Shown here one piece after another: positions 50,860-64,000 of a DNA stretch of 64,000 bases (its first letter is position 1; every line of letters begins with the position of its first letter). This DNA comes from Amaurobius ferox (Eukaryota > Arthropoda > Arachnida > Araneae > Amaurobiidae). Below the pieces are notes generated by a model. The model saw nothing but the letters and a program-made list of their open reading frames with translations, was not told the DNA's origin and did no database searches. The translations under genes and the position numbers were made by a program. The stretch covers positions 115,523,239 through 115,587,238 of the forward strand of contig OX578145.1 of NCBI GenBank assembly GCA_951213105.1, in the 5' to 3' direction.

Positions 50860-51440
50860 TTTCACCCGTAATTTTTTATTAGAAAACGAATGACACAAAT
50901 TTTAAAACGCTAGGATGAATCTTTCTCGAGACATTGCAAATTTTGAAAATAAATTTATAAAAAAATTACATAAAATTAAAAATGTAAGTATTATCCAATA
51001 AATTAACTCTCTAACTTTCTTGCAATATACATATATATTTTTTCCAAATGGCCAGGCTTCATCTTTCGCCTATATATCGGCCGGGAACGTGAACCATTTA
51101 GCCGTCCTAGGACGTTGCCCAAGAGCACCAGAGGGGGGCGGAACACACTGCGCCCACAACGCAACATCCATGTCTTACGTGGGACTCGAACCCACAACGC
51201 GACGGTCGAACGATTGCTTTGGGAACGCTCGCCTTGACCGTTCGACCATCGCATCGACACTTTCTTGCAATATTATGCTACGAATCTGTTAACATTATTC
51301 TCATGGATTTAGTTTGTTCCATTCACGAAAAAAGATGCATTTTACATTAGTTTTGTATTTTGACGTCCAAGAATTCGCTAATGTTTATTCATTTTACGGG
51401 ATATTAATAAAATGTTCATTATATTTTGATAAGGATTTTG
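50860..51440. repeat. Diverged foldback-family arm split by a SINE
   Basis: TTTTTATTAGAAAACGA and CTCGAGACATTGCAAATTTT (left of the SINE) and TTCTCATGGATTTAGTTTGT (right of it) match the foldback arm at about 19900..20160. Confidence 0.6.
51029..51258 (-). mobile_element. tRNA-derived SINE
   Basis: On the minus strand an A-box-like GCGATGGTCGAACGGTC is followed by a B box GGGTTCGAGTCCC, then a short body and an A/T tail. ACTTTCTTGCAATAT at 51014..51028 and 51259..51273 is a perfect 15-bp target duplication. The tRNA-like head does not fold as a complete tRNA, so it is not a tRNA gene. Confidence 0.88.
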
Positions 51441-51739
51441 CACGTGAGAATGAATAATTCGAACTGTTGCCCAAAAGAGTCGCATTTCAATTTTCATGTA
51501 TAAATTCAACTCCAAAAACATTGCACCTTGGAACTTGTATACCATTATAACGCTGTGAAAGAAGTGAAGTCATTGCTTTATGTAGGGACAACCATATGCT
51601 TTATGAATTTTGAAGATCTTTTAAACTGTACTTTTCAGTACAATTATTTTATTTTATTATTACATATTTGGAATGGATTTTAAGTGAATCCAATTTTTAC
51701 ACTATTTGTATTATTTAATACTTAGTGTTTTATTTAATC
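51441..51739. other. Spacer, nothing recognised
   Basis: AT-rich sequence without a supportable feature. Confidence 0.35.
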
Positions 51740-53030
51740 AAGTTCAGAATTGATAGTAACAATAAAGTTAAATCTTTTCTTATTATTTCGTAATATCCTC
51801 CTTATTAACATTAGGATTAGGTTTTACATGAACTTAGTTGTTTATACTTATTTATCTATAAGCAATTATTTTACTTCTTTTATATTATGTTCTCTATGTT
51901 ATATTGTCATACTAATAATTATTGTTATACTGTTACGAATTACACAACTTATACGATTTAGTGACTGGCAAATATGTTTATACTTAATATTATATAATTT
52001 GATAGATATTGCTCGGTATTTTCGATTCATGTTGGGAATTGTCTAGACTGATATCAATTTACCAACATTGTGCCATGGATAGTTTTGAATATAATAATTA
52101 CCCTGCTAAAAATTATAATTTCAATAAATGTCAGAATAAAAATTGCAAGACTTGCCCTTCTGCTTCTAATGCTGAACCAAAGTAGCCATTTGCCTTTCTG
52201 TAAAATTTTTAATTGCATTTATCGACTATCGTGTAACGTTTGTAATTCATATTATATAGGACAAACTAATAATCTCATTCATTTATGAATGAATGTTCAC
52301 AGAGATCATGTCAAAATATATATCCTCAATAATAATTTTCTTCCAACATCTAATAAAATAGAATATAAACATTTTGCTAAACATGGTTTTGAAAATATTA
52401 CCCTACATATTTTGGATATAAAAACTAATACAGCTGATGGAATTTTTTTCGAAAACTTCTACATTAAATCAAAGTGTACTCTTTTCCCATATGGATTAAA
52501 TCAATTATATCTAAATGGTAATATTGTAAAAAATAACTTTGTAGACAATCAATATTCTATTTTTAATCACCTTTTTTTGAAACCCTATTTAAATAATAGA
52601 AACTCAGATAATCTCAAAAGATTTAAACGAGGCAAAGAAAGCTCCATACCTACCAATTAGTTACAGATATGTTGATGATCTGATTTGTTTGGTCTTTACA
52701 GACAACTGTGTCATAGACATAGATTGCTATCCGGATAATTTGGAACTAATTCCTAATGAAGTCACTATTAGTAATAACATTAATTTTTTGGACTTAAATC
52801 TTATTATTGAACCTAATAGGATAGTTACTACTTTATATGATAAAAACGACTTTTTTTAACTTTAACATTAATAAATTATTACCTTTTAATTCTAGTAACT
52901 CGATTCAATTGTTTAGAAATATTATACTTAATCAGCTGTTTAGAATTTATAGATTATCTGATAAAAATTTTGATGCTATGCATATTAATAAACTTAAAAT
53001 TACTAGCAAATTATATAAATAACCAGCTTA
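51740..53030 (+). pseudogene. Penelope-like element remnant with GIY-YIG endonuclease, permuted
   Basis: CQNKNCKTCPSA (near 52130) and IYRLSCNVCNSYYIGQTNN (near 52218) are the cysteine block and GIY-YIG domain that end Penelope-like proteins; HFAKHGFENITLHILD follows. After it, not before it, come reverse-transcriptase pieces: YRYVDDL near 52667 and a thumb-like region to 53022. Endonuclease-then-RT order indicates parts of two units in tandem. Stops between pieces show it is dead. Confidence 0.7.
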
Positions 53031-53884
53031 TTTAGTACATAGTATAGTTTAAAAGTTTGGAATGGTAGATTATACTTAAATTCTATCCTTAGTATCTTAT
53101 TCTAGCCTGACATCCACTTTCTCTTGAATAAGCATTACCATGTATTTACATGTTCTTACTGTTAATATCACCTTTTACTGTCTTTTCGCATTATTGTTAT
53201 TTCTTTCTCACGATTGGCAACAGCAATTCTCAACTTTTTATTTTTTGAGATTGGCAACATTGGTCTCTTTATTCAAGGCTCCAATGGATCAGATATATGC
53301 AGTGTTTTTTCAGGTATTCCTGTTTCCTATTATTTTTCAATCTTTATGCATTTTGTCCAGGTTATCTAAGTTTATAGATATAATATATCACTAATATCAG
53401 AGACATGAATTTTGTGTTCATTTTTATGAAATACCTAGACTTGATAAAGAGTTTTATCGAAATGAACAATTCATTATTAGGCCTAGGGCTTGTCCACGTG
53501 TAAAGCTTTCATTCTTGTATTTTATTTGATATTATTTTATCGATTCCTTTCCATTGATGCTTTCTGGTTGTCTTCAGATTGATGACTAGAGGTTTCCATT
53601 TATATTTTCCTCTTGATTGATGATTCTCTGTTTGATACTTTTATTTGTAAGGCATTTTGTAATATTGGGGTTTTTTGAGTTGAAAATTCTCTCTATTCTT
53701 TCATTGGATTTTTCAACTTTTATTATTATTGAAAACATTTTGTATTTATATGCTGCATTTGCGCAATAAAATAAATGTATTTTGTTTCGTCATTCATTTT
53801 CACTTAATATATTTTTTATTTTTAACTATTCATATTTGCAAAGTATCCTTAATTCTTTTAGTATGCTTCGATATTTATGACACT

Positions 53885-53937
<53 letters not shown>

Positions 53938-54130
53938 TAAAGATGAAATAAATTAGAAGAGAAATAGTGATGTATCCATAACCAACATTAGAATTCAATT
54001 ACTAACCAGAAAAACTCAAGAGAATGCCAGTCACAAACAATAAAAATCAGGAAAACACACATAGAATAACAATAAGAAGAAAAACTGGTATAAAAATCAA
54101 TGGAATGAAGCTGATGTAATAGTAAAATCT
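53031..54130. other. AT-rich stretch with a TA microsatellite
   Basis: The TA run is at about 53889..53928. The short open frames here are low complexity and hydrophobic by composition. No gene is supported. Confidence 0.45.
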
Positions 54131-54134
54131 TATA

Positions 54135-55114
54135 CAGTCAGGCCTCCTATAACGCGGTACTCATAAAACGTGGTTTTCATATAACACTGTAGTCTTATAA
54201 CACGGTTTCTCTATAATACAACTCAATTAGTTTCCTATTACACTTTTATGATTGAATTGAAATTAATGGGGAATTCCCCTCTTTTTACATCCACGTACAT
54301 CACCATTTTTCAATTTCAGTTATCAGGGAAATCCCTCTAAAAGAATTAATACATTCACCTCAAATGCATTGGTAGACGAAAATATAGATAAAGAATGGGT
54401 TGCAAATATCAATTTAAATAATGTAGAAAGGGAACTGGATTTGGGTAAACAATTAGAAAATTACTTTATTGAAAATGGTCCTTCAACAGTGCGAAGTGCA
54501 AAGTTTAAAAGAGAATTACAAAATTGATTAGCTCCTTATAGAGAGATTTTGGTAGAATTTCAAAATAAAACTACATTTGAAAACGAAAATGGCGATATGA
54601 AAAGTGAAGAGGACATTAGAAGAAAAATAATTAGGCCACTAATATTTGACAGTGATGATGAATGTTAATAGGAATTTTGTTGGAAATAAATTATTAAATT
54701 TATATTTCACATCTTTTTTTTTTAAATTTTCTTATATGAAATTTTAAACTCAATAAAAATATTTCGAAATATGTAAACATATATTTATTGACTTTTGTAT
54801 CTATAAACTTATACTTCAAAACCGTATTTATCATAACATGGTGCTTTAAAAATGCAGTTTCATATAACGTAGAACGAATCAGTCTGATGTTCTGAATTTC
54901 ACTTAACGAGGTTTCCCTATATCGCGGTTCGAATTGCTCTGTTTTGTACTAATTCTGAGTTTCTTATAAGGCGGTTTCCATACAACACGGTATGCGGTTT
55001 CCATACAACACGGTATGCGGTTTCCATATTGCATGGTAAAAATTAATCTAATTTGCACTAATCTGAGTTTCTTATAACGCGGTACGAATTAATCGCGTTA
55101 TAGAAAGTTTGACT

Positions 55115-55115
<1 letters not shown>
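54135..55115 (+). mobile_element. pogo/Tigger-like element remnant
   Basis: The left end CAGTCAGGCCTCCTATAACG and right end CGTTATAGAAAGTTTGACTA are imperfect inverted repeats next to TA. Subterminal blocks with TATAACGCGGT recur inside both ends. A plus-strand relic at 54330..54668 with a stop includes ELDLGKQLENYF and DIRRKIIRPLIFDSDDEC, an acidic transposase-like C-terminus. The other transposase parts are gone. Confidence 0.65.
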
Positions 55116-55234
<119 letters not shown>

Positions 55235-58200
55235 TCTTTCTCATATGTAGTACTAGCAGCATACCCGTTCTTCGTACGGAGTATATAATATAAAGAAACT
55301 TATAATTCGCAATCATGTGCAAATTCTGTTAAAATATTAAATTTATTGCTCATAAAGAGAAGTTTAAGAATATCTGTTCTCACTATGCAAAATTATCTTC
55401 ACGGGCAGATCTGAAGAATAAAACATCCTGACCCCTTTTCTAAGCAAATTTACAAAAAAAAAGGAATTGAATCATTATATGCAACCCCGTACTACTTATA
55501 TTGTCGTAGATTAGAAAATATGCCAGTGTGTTAGTAGAAGATTACCCGTATTACAATATGAGTCTCAAAAATATTTGCCAAAATAAAGGAGATGACGTAA
55601 TAAATTGAAAATATCAATAATCCCCGTAATCTTTTACCAGAAGGTCGTAATTGATTCCAATATATGCCAATATATATCAAAATATATGCCAATATACCTG
55701 TACTACTTATATTCTCGTAGATTAGAAGATATAATGCATTTGTAGAAGATTACTCGTGCAACGTACTGTATATGAGTTTCAACAATTTTCGTCATAATAA
55801 AACAATGTCATAATAACTTGAAAATATCAATAATCCCTGAATCAAAAGTGCTCGAAAATATCAATAATAATAATGTTTAAACCTGAAGACCGTAATTGAT
55901 ATTATCCAGTCAAAAATTCAATGTCAATGAAATTTATTTTATATACATATTTTTACTATTCAAATCGGAAAAGATTTAATAAAAATCATATGCCGCATAA
56001 CATATTGGATCCGTTGCTAAGCGACATGATATCAATTGCTTTAAATAAATTGATGGAAATCATATCATCTGAATAATGCGATCTCCATGGAAGGTTTGGC
56101 GACATTTTCGTCAATTTAGCTATAACTTAAAAAATCGCCAAATTTATTGCCAAGTGGGACTGTAGAACTGATAATCCCATTATGCGACAAATTGACGAAA
56201 CATCATCACAATACTATCCCCTAACAAAACACAATTATTTTCATTTATTAAGCGCGATTTTATCAATTCTATGATATTTTTTATGGACTCACAAATATTT
56301 TTATCAATTTGGTGATATTAAAAAAATTCGTTAAATGTGTTACTAAGTAGGATGGATGGACTGTCCGACAAATGCTACCGAAACATCATTTCAGTACTCT
56401 ATTTTAAAAAAACAAATCATTCATTTACGTCATTTTTATAAATTTGGAAACATTTCCGCTAATTTGGTAAAGTTTAAGAAAAGTTACCAAGTTATTTAGA
56501 GATATTCCGCTAAACTCGTAGCTCTAAATTTGCAGATCTGAAGAATAAAATATTCTGACCCCGTTTGTATATACTAAATGAAAACACTAAAATTGTATTA
56601 TAAGATACAGCCGTTCTACTCTTTTTCTGCTTCAACCATCGGCTAAATGAATTTATTGGGTAAACACAATATATGAGTGTATTAGCTAAACACAATATAT
56701 GAGCTGGAAACCTCTTTTCTAAAATAAATGAAAATGATGTACGCAGTTCGCAATTTATATAATTAAAAGAACAACCAAACCTTTCATTTAAAAATATATT
56801 TTTACATCCATTTATTTATTATTCAAATAGAAAAAATAATAATAAATATTAAAAACACATTTAATTTCATTCCGTTGCCGAGCAACATGATATAAGATAG
56901 AATCTTCCTCATAAAATGCGAAATTAAATAGCCATTTTGATTTCTTTATACTTTTAATCGTTGAGTAAAAGCTTGTGAAATATAACCACGGAGGTAGATT
57001 TTTCCATTTAAATTCATGTTTCAAACAATTCGTGTTTCCCGATAGTGACTAATTAATGCAAAAATCCTGCACCAAACTCGGAAATAAAGTTTTATTTCAT
57101 TTCGCCGTTTTAAACAAACGATTTTCATCCTTTCCGTTTGAATAAACCACGGAGTTGGAGAGTATAACTCATAGGAAAAAGTTTCGTTTTTCATTAATAT
57201 CTCGACAACCCCTGGTCTTAGAAACTCGAAACTTGGACTAAATTTATGGGGGCTATTTCAAGGCTATCCACAAAATTTCATTAAATTCAGTTCAGCCGTT
57301 TTTCCGTGATGATGAGACAAACGAAAATTTCGTTTTTTACTAATATCTCGAGAACCACTGGTCGTAGAAACTCAAAACACGGACTAAATTTTAAGTGGGG
57401 CTATTTCTAGGCTCCCCACCAAATTTCATCAAATTCGGTTCAGCCGTTCTCCCGTGATGATGGGACAAACAGACAGACAGACAGACAGATTTTCAATTTT
57501 ATTTATATAGACTAGCAGCATACCCGTTCTTCGTACGGAGTATATAATATAAGGAAACTTATAATTCGCAATCATGTGCAAATTCTGTTAAAATATTAAA
57601 TTTATTGCTCCTGAAGAGAAGTTTAAGAATATCTGTTCTCACTATGCAGAATTATCTTCACGGGCAGATCTGAAGAATAAAACATTCTGGCCCCTTTTGT
57701 AAGCAAATTTACAAAGAAAAAAAGGAATTGAATCAATATATGCAACCCCGTACTACATATATTGTCGCAGATTAGAAAATATGTCAGTGTGCTAGTAGAA
57801 GATTACCCGTATTACAATATGAGTCTCAAAAATATTTGCCAAAATAAAAGAGATGACGTAATAAATTGGAAATATCTATAATCCCCGTAATATTTATACC
57901 AGAAGGCGTAATTGATTCCAATATATGCCAATATATAACAAAATATATGCCAATATACCTGTACTACTTATATTCTCGTAGATTAGAAGATATAATGCAT
58001 TTGTAGAAGATTACTCGTACAAAGTACTATATATGAGTTTCAACAATTTTCGTCATAATAAAACAATGGCATATCAACTTGAAAATATTAATAATCCCTG
58101 AATCAACAGTCCACGAAAATATCAATTATAAGAATGTTTAAACCTGAAGACCGTAATTGATATTATCCAGTCAAAAATGCAATGTCAATGACATTTATTT

Positions 58201-61170
58201 TATATACATATCTTTATTATTCAAATCGGAAAAGATTTAATATAAAATCGTATGTGGCATAACACATTGGATCCGTTGCTAAGCGACATGATATCATTTG
58301 CTTCAAATAAATTGATGGAAATCATATCGTCTGAATAATGCGATCTCCATGGAAGGTTTGGCGACATTTTAGTCAATTTAGCGATAACTTAAAAAATCGC
58401 CAAATTTATCGCCAAATGGGACTGTAGAACACATAGACCCATTTTGCGACGAATTGACGAAACATCATCACAATACTATCCCCTAGCAAAATACAATTAT
58501 TTTCATTTATTAAGCGCGATTTTATCAATTCCAGGATATTTTTATGGACTCACAAATATTTTATCAATTTCGTGATATTAAAAAAATTCGTTAAATGTGT
58601 TACTAAGTAGGATGGATGGATTGATCGACAAATGCTACCGAAACATCATTTCAGCACTCTATTCTAAAAAACAAATCATTGATTTGCGCCAATTTCATAA
58701 ATTTGGAAACATTTCCGCTAATTTGGTAAAGTTTAAGAGAAGTTACCAAGTTATTTAGAGATATTCCTCTAAATTCGTAGCTCTGAATTTGCAGATCTGA
58801 AGAATAAAATATCCTGATCCCGTTTGTATATACTAAATGAAAACACTAAAATTGTATTATAAGATACACCCGTTCTAATCTTTTTCTGCTTCAACAATCG
58901 GCTAAATGAATTTATTGGGTAAACACAATATATGAGTTTATTAGCTAAACACAATATATGAGCTGGAAACCACTTTGCTAAAATAAATGAAAGTCATGTA
59001 CGCGGTCGGCAATTTATATAATTAAAAGAACAATCAAACCGTTCATTTAAAAAAATATTTTTACATATATTTATTTATTATTCAAATAGAAAAAATAATA
59101 ATAAATATTAACAACACATTTAATTTCATTCCGTTGCCGAGCAACATGATATAAGATAGAATCTTCCTCATAAAATGCAAAATTTAATAGCCATTTTTAT
59201 TTCTTTATACTTTTCATTTTTCAGTAAAAGTTTGTATAATATAAACCAAGGAGATAGATTTCCCATTTAAATCATGTTTCAAACAATTGATGTTTTCAGA
59301 AAGTGGCTAATTAGTGCAAAAAATCTTCCCCCAAACTCTGAGATACAGTTTTAATTCACTTTCAAACGATTTTCAAGCTTTTCATTTGGATAAACCACGG
59401 AGTTAGAGAGGAGAACTCCTACGAAAAAGTTTCGTTTTTCATTAATATCTCGACAACCCCTGGTCTTAGATACTCGAAACTTGGGCTAAATTTATGGGGG
59501 GCTATTTAAAGGCTATTCACAAAATTTCATCAAATTCGATTCAGCCGTTCTCCCGTGATGATGAGACAAACGAAAATATCGTTTTTTACTAATATCTCGA
59601 GAACCACTGGTCGTAGAAGCTCAAAACACGGACTAAATTTTAAGTGGGGCTATTTCTAGGCTACCCACAAAATTTCATCAAATTCGGTTCAGCCGTTCTC
59701 CCGTGATGATGGGACAAACAGACAGACAGACAGACAGATTTTCATTTTTATTTATATAGACTAGCAGCATACCCGTTCTTCGTACGGAGTATATAATATA
59801 AAGAAACTTGAAATTCATAATCATGCCCAAATTCTTATAGTATACTAAATGACATGTTTAATCAAAATATTCTGTTAAAATATTTAATATAATGCTCCTA
59901 AAAAGAAGTTTCAGAATCTCTGTTCTCGCTATATAAAATTATCTTCATGGACATATCTGAAGAATAAAACATCTTGGACCCCTTATGTAAGCAAATATAA
60001 AAAAAAATATGGAATTGAATCAATATATGCAAAATAAAAGCGTTAAAATTGTATGGGACCCGTACTAATTATATACGCGAATATTAGAAAATATAACCTG
60101 TATTAGTAGATTACATGTATAAATTGAAAATACCAATAAACCCGTAATCTTTAAATCTGAAGACAGTCATTTATTCCAATATATGTCAAAATTAAAGTGC
60201 TAAAATTATATGGGAAGATATACACGTACTACTTATAATGTCCGATTATTAGTAGAAGATTATCCGTTTTGCAATATGAGTCACAAATGTTTTTTGGTAA
60301 AATACAACAGACGACGTAATAAATTGAATATATAATTAATCCCCTTAATCTTCATACCAGAAGACTGTACTTGATTCCAATATATATGCCAATATATGTC
60401 AAAATATATGCCAATATACCTGTACTACTTATATTCTCGTAGGTTAGAAGATATACCCGTGCATTCCTAGAAGATTACTCGTTCAACGTACAATATGCGT
60501 GTGTCAGCAATTTTTGCCGCAATAAAACAATGGCGTAATAACATAAAAATATCAATAATCCCTGAATCAATAATTCCGGAAAATATCAATAATAATAATG
60601 TTTAAACCTGAAGAGTATAATTGATATTATCCAGTCCAAAATGAAATGGCAATGAAATTTATTTTATATACATATCTTCATTATTCAAATCGGAAAGGAT
60701 TTAATAAAAATCGTCTGCCGCATAAACACATTGGATTTAAATCCGTTGCTAAGCGACATGATATCATTTGCTTCAAATAAATTGGTAGAAAAAATAACGT
60801 CTAAATAGTTATATTTCTATGAAACATTTGGCGACAGTTTCGTCAAATTAGCGACATTTTAAAAAATCGCCAAATTTATCGCCAATTGGGACTGTAGAAC
60901 TGACAGTTCCACTTTGCGACAAATTGACGAAATATCATCACAATACTATCCCCTAACAGAAAACAATTAATATCATTTATGTAGCGCAATTTTATCAATT
61001 TCAAGATATTTTTATAGATTTGAAAACATTTTTATCAATTTGGTGACATTTTAAAAATTCGCTAAATGTATTACTAAGTAGGATGGTTGGTCTGACAGAT
61101 AAATGCTAACCAAACATCATTTCAGTACTCTCTTCTAACAAAACAAAAAAAAAATTTCATTGATATGTAG

Positions 61171-61223
61171 AAGACCCAAGCCACACGACCAACCCGAAGG
61201 TTTATGGCAGCTGTTTGTGTGTC
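61171..61223 (-). mobile_element. Fragment of LINE ORF1 5' coding region
   Basis: CCACACGACCAACCC and its flanks match 11905..11961 of LINE copy 1 with a few changes. The sequence is absent at the equivalent place in the other array units. It is about 53 bp, without the LINE 3' end. Confidence 0.55.
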
Positions 61224-63117
61224 GTTTATATCAATTTGGCGACATTTCCGTCAATTTGTCAAAGTTTAAGAAAAGTTGTCAAATTAGCGATATCCCTCCA
61301 AATTCGTAGCTTTGAATTTGCAGATCTGAATGAAACATTCTTATCCCGTTTCAATATACTAAATGAAAACACTACAATTGTATTAGAAGTTATACCCGCT
61401 CTACTCTTTTTCTGTTTCAACAATCGGCTATATGAATTTATTGGCTAAACACAATATATGAGTTTAGTAGCTAAATACGATATAAGCTTGAAAACTCTTT
61501 GCCAAAATAAATGAAATTGATGTACGCAGTCAGCAATTAATATAATTAAAAGAAAAATCAAACCGTCCATTAATAAGATATACTTTTATATCCATTTATC
61601 CATTTATTTATTATTTAAATCGAAAAAAAAATAATAAAAACATTAACAAACACATTTAATTTAATTGTGATGCCGAGCAACATGATATATCCTCCTAAAA
61701 TGTTAAAATTTATTAACCACTAACAGCACACCCGTTATTCGTACGGAGTGTATAATTTAAAGAAACTTAAAGTTCGCAATCATGTGCAAATTCCGTTAAA
61801 ATATTAAATTTATTGCTCCTAAAGAGAAGTTTAAGAATATATGTTCTCACTATGCAAAATTATCTTCACGATCAGATCTGAAGAATAAAACATCCTGCCC
61901 CCTTTTGTAAGCAAATTTACAGAAGAAAAAATAGGAATTGAATGAATATATGCAACCCCGTACTAATTATATTGTCGCAGATCAGAAAATATGCCAATGT
62001 GTTAGTAGAAGATTACCCGTATTACAATATGCGTCTCAAAAATATTTGCCAAAATAAAAGAGATGACGTAATAAATTGAAAACATCAATAATATCCGTAC
62101 TCTTTATACCAGAAGGTCGTAATTGATTCCAATATATGCCAATATATATCAAAACATATGTCAATATACCTGTACTACTTATATTCTCGTAGATTAAAAG
62201 ATATACACGTGTATTTGTAGAAGATTCGTACAACATACAATATATGAGTTTAAACAATTTTTGTCATAATAAAATAATTGCATAATAACTTGAAAATATC
62301 AATAATCCTTGAATCAATAATCCCCGAAAATATAAATAATAATAATTTTTAAACCTGAAGACCGTAATTGATATTATCCAGTCAAAAATGCTATAAGAAA
62401 AATCAAATCGTTCTTTTCTAAAATATATTTTTATATCCATTTATTCATTATTCAAATCGAAAAAATAATTATTAAAATTAACAGGCAGATTTAATTTAAT
62501 TGCGTTTCTGAGTAACATGATATAAGATAGAATCTTATAACATGTTAAATATGTCATGTCTTATAACATAAACTGCGAAATTAAATAACGATTTTGATTT
62601 CTCTATACTTCTCATTGTTCCGTAAAAGCTTGTTTTAAATAAACCATGAACCATGGAGATAGATTTCCCCTTTAAATCATGTTTCAAACAATTCATGTTT
62701 TCAGAAAGTGACTAATTAACGCAAAAAATCTCCCATCAAACTCAGAGATTAAATTTTAATTCACTTTCAAACGATTTTCAAGCTTTTCGTTTGGATAAAC
62801 CACGGAGTTAGGGAGTAGAACTCCTAGGAAAAAGTTCCGTTTTTCATTAATATCTCGACAACCCCAGGTCTTAGAAACTCGAAACTTGGACAAAATTTAT
62901 GGAGGTATATTTCAAGGCTATTCACCAAATTTCATTAAATTCGGTTCAGCCGTTTTTCCGTGATGATGAGACAAACGAAAATTTCGTTTTTTACTAATAT
63001 CCCGAGAACCACTGGTCGTAGAAACTCAAAACACGGATATAATTTTAAGTGGGGCTATTTCTGGGCTACCCACAAAATTTCATCAAATTCGGTTCAGCCG
63101 TTCTCCCGTGATGGTGT

Positions 63118-63121
<4 letters not shown>

Positions 63122-63171
<50 letters not shown>
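63122..63171 (+). repeat. (CAGA)n microsatellite
   Basis: About twelve CAGA units, longer than the four or so at the same place in units 1 to 3 of the array. Confidence 0.95.
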
Positions 63172-63193
63172 TTTTCATTTTTATTTATATAGA

Positions 63194-63979
63194 TTGAGAA
63201 AGTATTGTATTCCCGAAAATTTTTGTTTTCGACCATTTGATGCCAATATATGTTTTAAGACCTTCTGAATAAGTTTTAACTATTTTTGGAGTGATGTCCG
63301 GTCTGTCTGTTTGATGCCTGTGGTCGATTTCTTGTATAGGCTATAGCAGCCACAAATATATATGGATGGAAATTCACGGAACTTAATATAGAGCTTTGTT
63401 ATAAAAAAATCTAGAACTGGATAGAATTTTTTTTTAAATGTGCACAAAAATTTCGAAATTGATTCGAAATTTCATATTTTTTTTAACGTAGCAGCATAGG
63501 AAAAAATTTGGCATAATGCATAAAAGGATTAATTTCTGGTTCAATGATCACGTGACTTAATAGTTTCAATCATTGCTGTGAAAAATAACCGCAATACAAT
63601 TGTTTTTTGTTCGTGGCGTCATTAATTCCCCTTGAGGGACAAGTTACCTCCTCCCCCCGGGGGAGTACATTGTCAAGTATGGTATCAATAGAACGATTAT
63701 TTCAAGCTCTTTAAAGTGAATAGTAGCACATTGTAGTTGCAATCATTTGGATACCCGATACCGATTTTTCAATTTTTTTTCTTGCAAAATTTGAAAAAAA
63801 TAATTATTTCTGGTAGAAGAAAGTCAAATTGAGTCACACTACTGTTAATTTTTGTTTTCATGCGTAGGGTTTTAAAAGTGCAAATATGTGCATCCAACAA
63901 CCCCAGAATGTTCTAAACGAACCAGCAAGAGGAGTAATGAATTTGAGTGTGACGTTTCATAAAATATATACGAACTTAC
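63194..63979. other. Intron sequence, nothing recognised
   Basis: No coding frame or repeat boundary is supported. A CCTCCCCCCGGGGGAG palindrome lies near 63650. Confidence 0.4.
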
Positions 63980-64000
63980 CACGCAGGCTAAAAGAAGAAG
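63980..64000 (-). CDS. 3' end of a signal-peptide-like exon (partial, runs off the window)
   Basis: On the minus strand, 21 bases reading LLLLACV are followed by a G|GTAAGT donor at 63979. The hydrophobic run suits the core of a signal peptide. The exon leaves in phase 0, matching the phase-0 entry of the exon at 44520..44625. With only seven codons visible the call depends on that context. Confidence 0.45.

Larger units (their letters stand above)
55254..63193 (+). repeat. Four tandem ~2.25-kb repeat units
   Basis: Units start at TAGCAGCATACCCGTTCTTC-like sequence at 55254, 57513, 59762 and (TAACAGCACACCCGTTATTC) 61731, spaced 2259, 2249 and 1969 bp. Units 2 to 4 follow a junction with (CAGA)n, ATTTTxATTTATATAGA. 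Each contains TTTGGCGACA-type blocks and, near its end, two ~160-bp modules with TTCGGTTCAGCCG and CCGTGATGATG. The fourth unit lacks an internal part. The repeated 61-codon frames (56510..56695, 58769..58954) differ and look incidental. Confidence 0.85.

Noticed and set aside
51180..51258. tRNA gene
   Set aside because: A and B boxes are present, but there is no matching acceptor stem and the unit is flanked by a target duplication, so it is a SINE head.

Overview
The window looks like intronic DNA of an arachnid, most likely a spider. It is AT-rich, has no long host ORF, and is crowded with nested transposons and tandem arrays. The only host coding material I can support is three small minus-strand pieces: 63980..64000 (edge of a leucine-rich, signal-peptide-like exon), 44520..44625 and 26120..26199. 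Each has matching splice sites and compatible phase. The two complete pieces carry the cysteine pattern of the AVIT/prokineticin-like family, which in arachnids includes venom-peptide relatives. If they belong to one gene, the window is its introns: about 19.4 kb and 18.3 kb, plus more to the left.

The centrepiece is a nearly intact Maverick/Polinton, an endogenous virus-like element, at 28172..43068 inside the second of those introns. It is 14,897 bp long, has 538-bp terminal inverted repeats that begin AGT and end ACT, and is flanked by the 6-bp target duplication AATAGT. From a short central divergent region (37559..37634, with three 21-bp-spaced repeats) one gene block runs left: packaging ATPase, membrane protein, PLA2/zinc-ribbon protein, integrase, two small proteins, protein-primed DNA polymerase B and two more small proteins. 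Another runs right: coiled-coil protein, X-like/protease fusion, penton, a 45-aa basic protein, major capsid protein, fibre-like protein and a W-repeat protein. Replication, integration, packaging and virion genes are therefore all present.

Two features of the element may be undescribed. First, neighbouring genes are joined by stereotyped stop-start junctions (TAA directly followed by ATG, or TAA-TAA-ATG), with gaps of 0 to 10 nt in both blocks. This suggests polycistronic mRNAs with termination-reinitiation. Second, the integrase has no usable ATG. Its frame overlaps the end of the PLA2/zinc-ribbon ORF exactly at an in-frame T TTT TTA heptamer, whose -1 slip enters the integrase frame.

Left of the element: a duplicated repeat (1486..3640), a 170-bp satellite (4016..4865), ~990-bp units interrupted by two head-to-tail copies of a Jockey-like LINE (6806..14736), a 5S-rRNA-headed SINE dimer with six 78-bp repeats (17209..18379), a 2.1-kb foldback (19488..21590), a Penelope-like remnant (23570..25030) and a pogo/Tigger-like remnant (25233..25980). 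Right of it: foldback relatives, a third LINE copy (44700..45478), a 4-kb hAT with an 8-bp duplication (45534..49591), an inverted-repeat MITE (49648..50517), a tRNA-derived SINE (51029..51258), a second Penelope-like remnant (51740..53030), a second Tigger remnant (54135..55115) and four ~2.25-kb tandem units (55254..63193).
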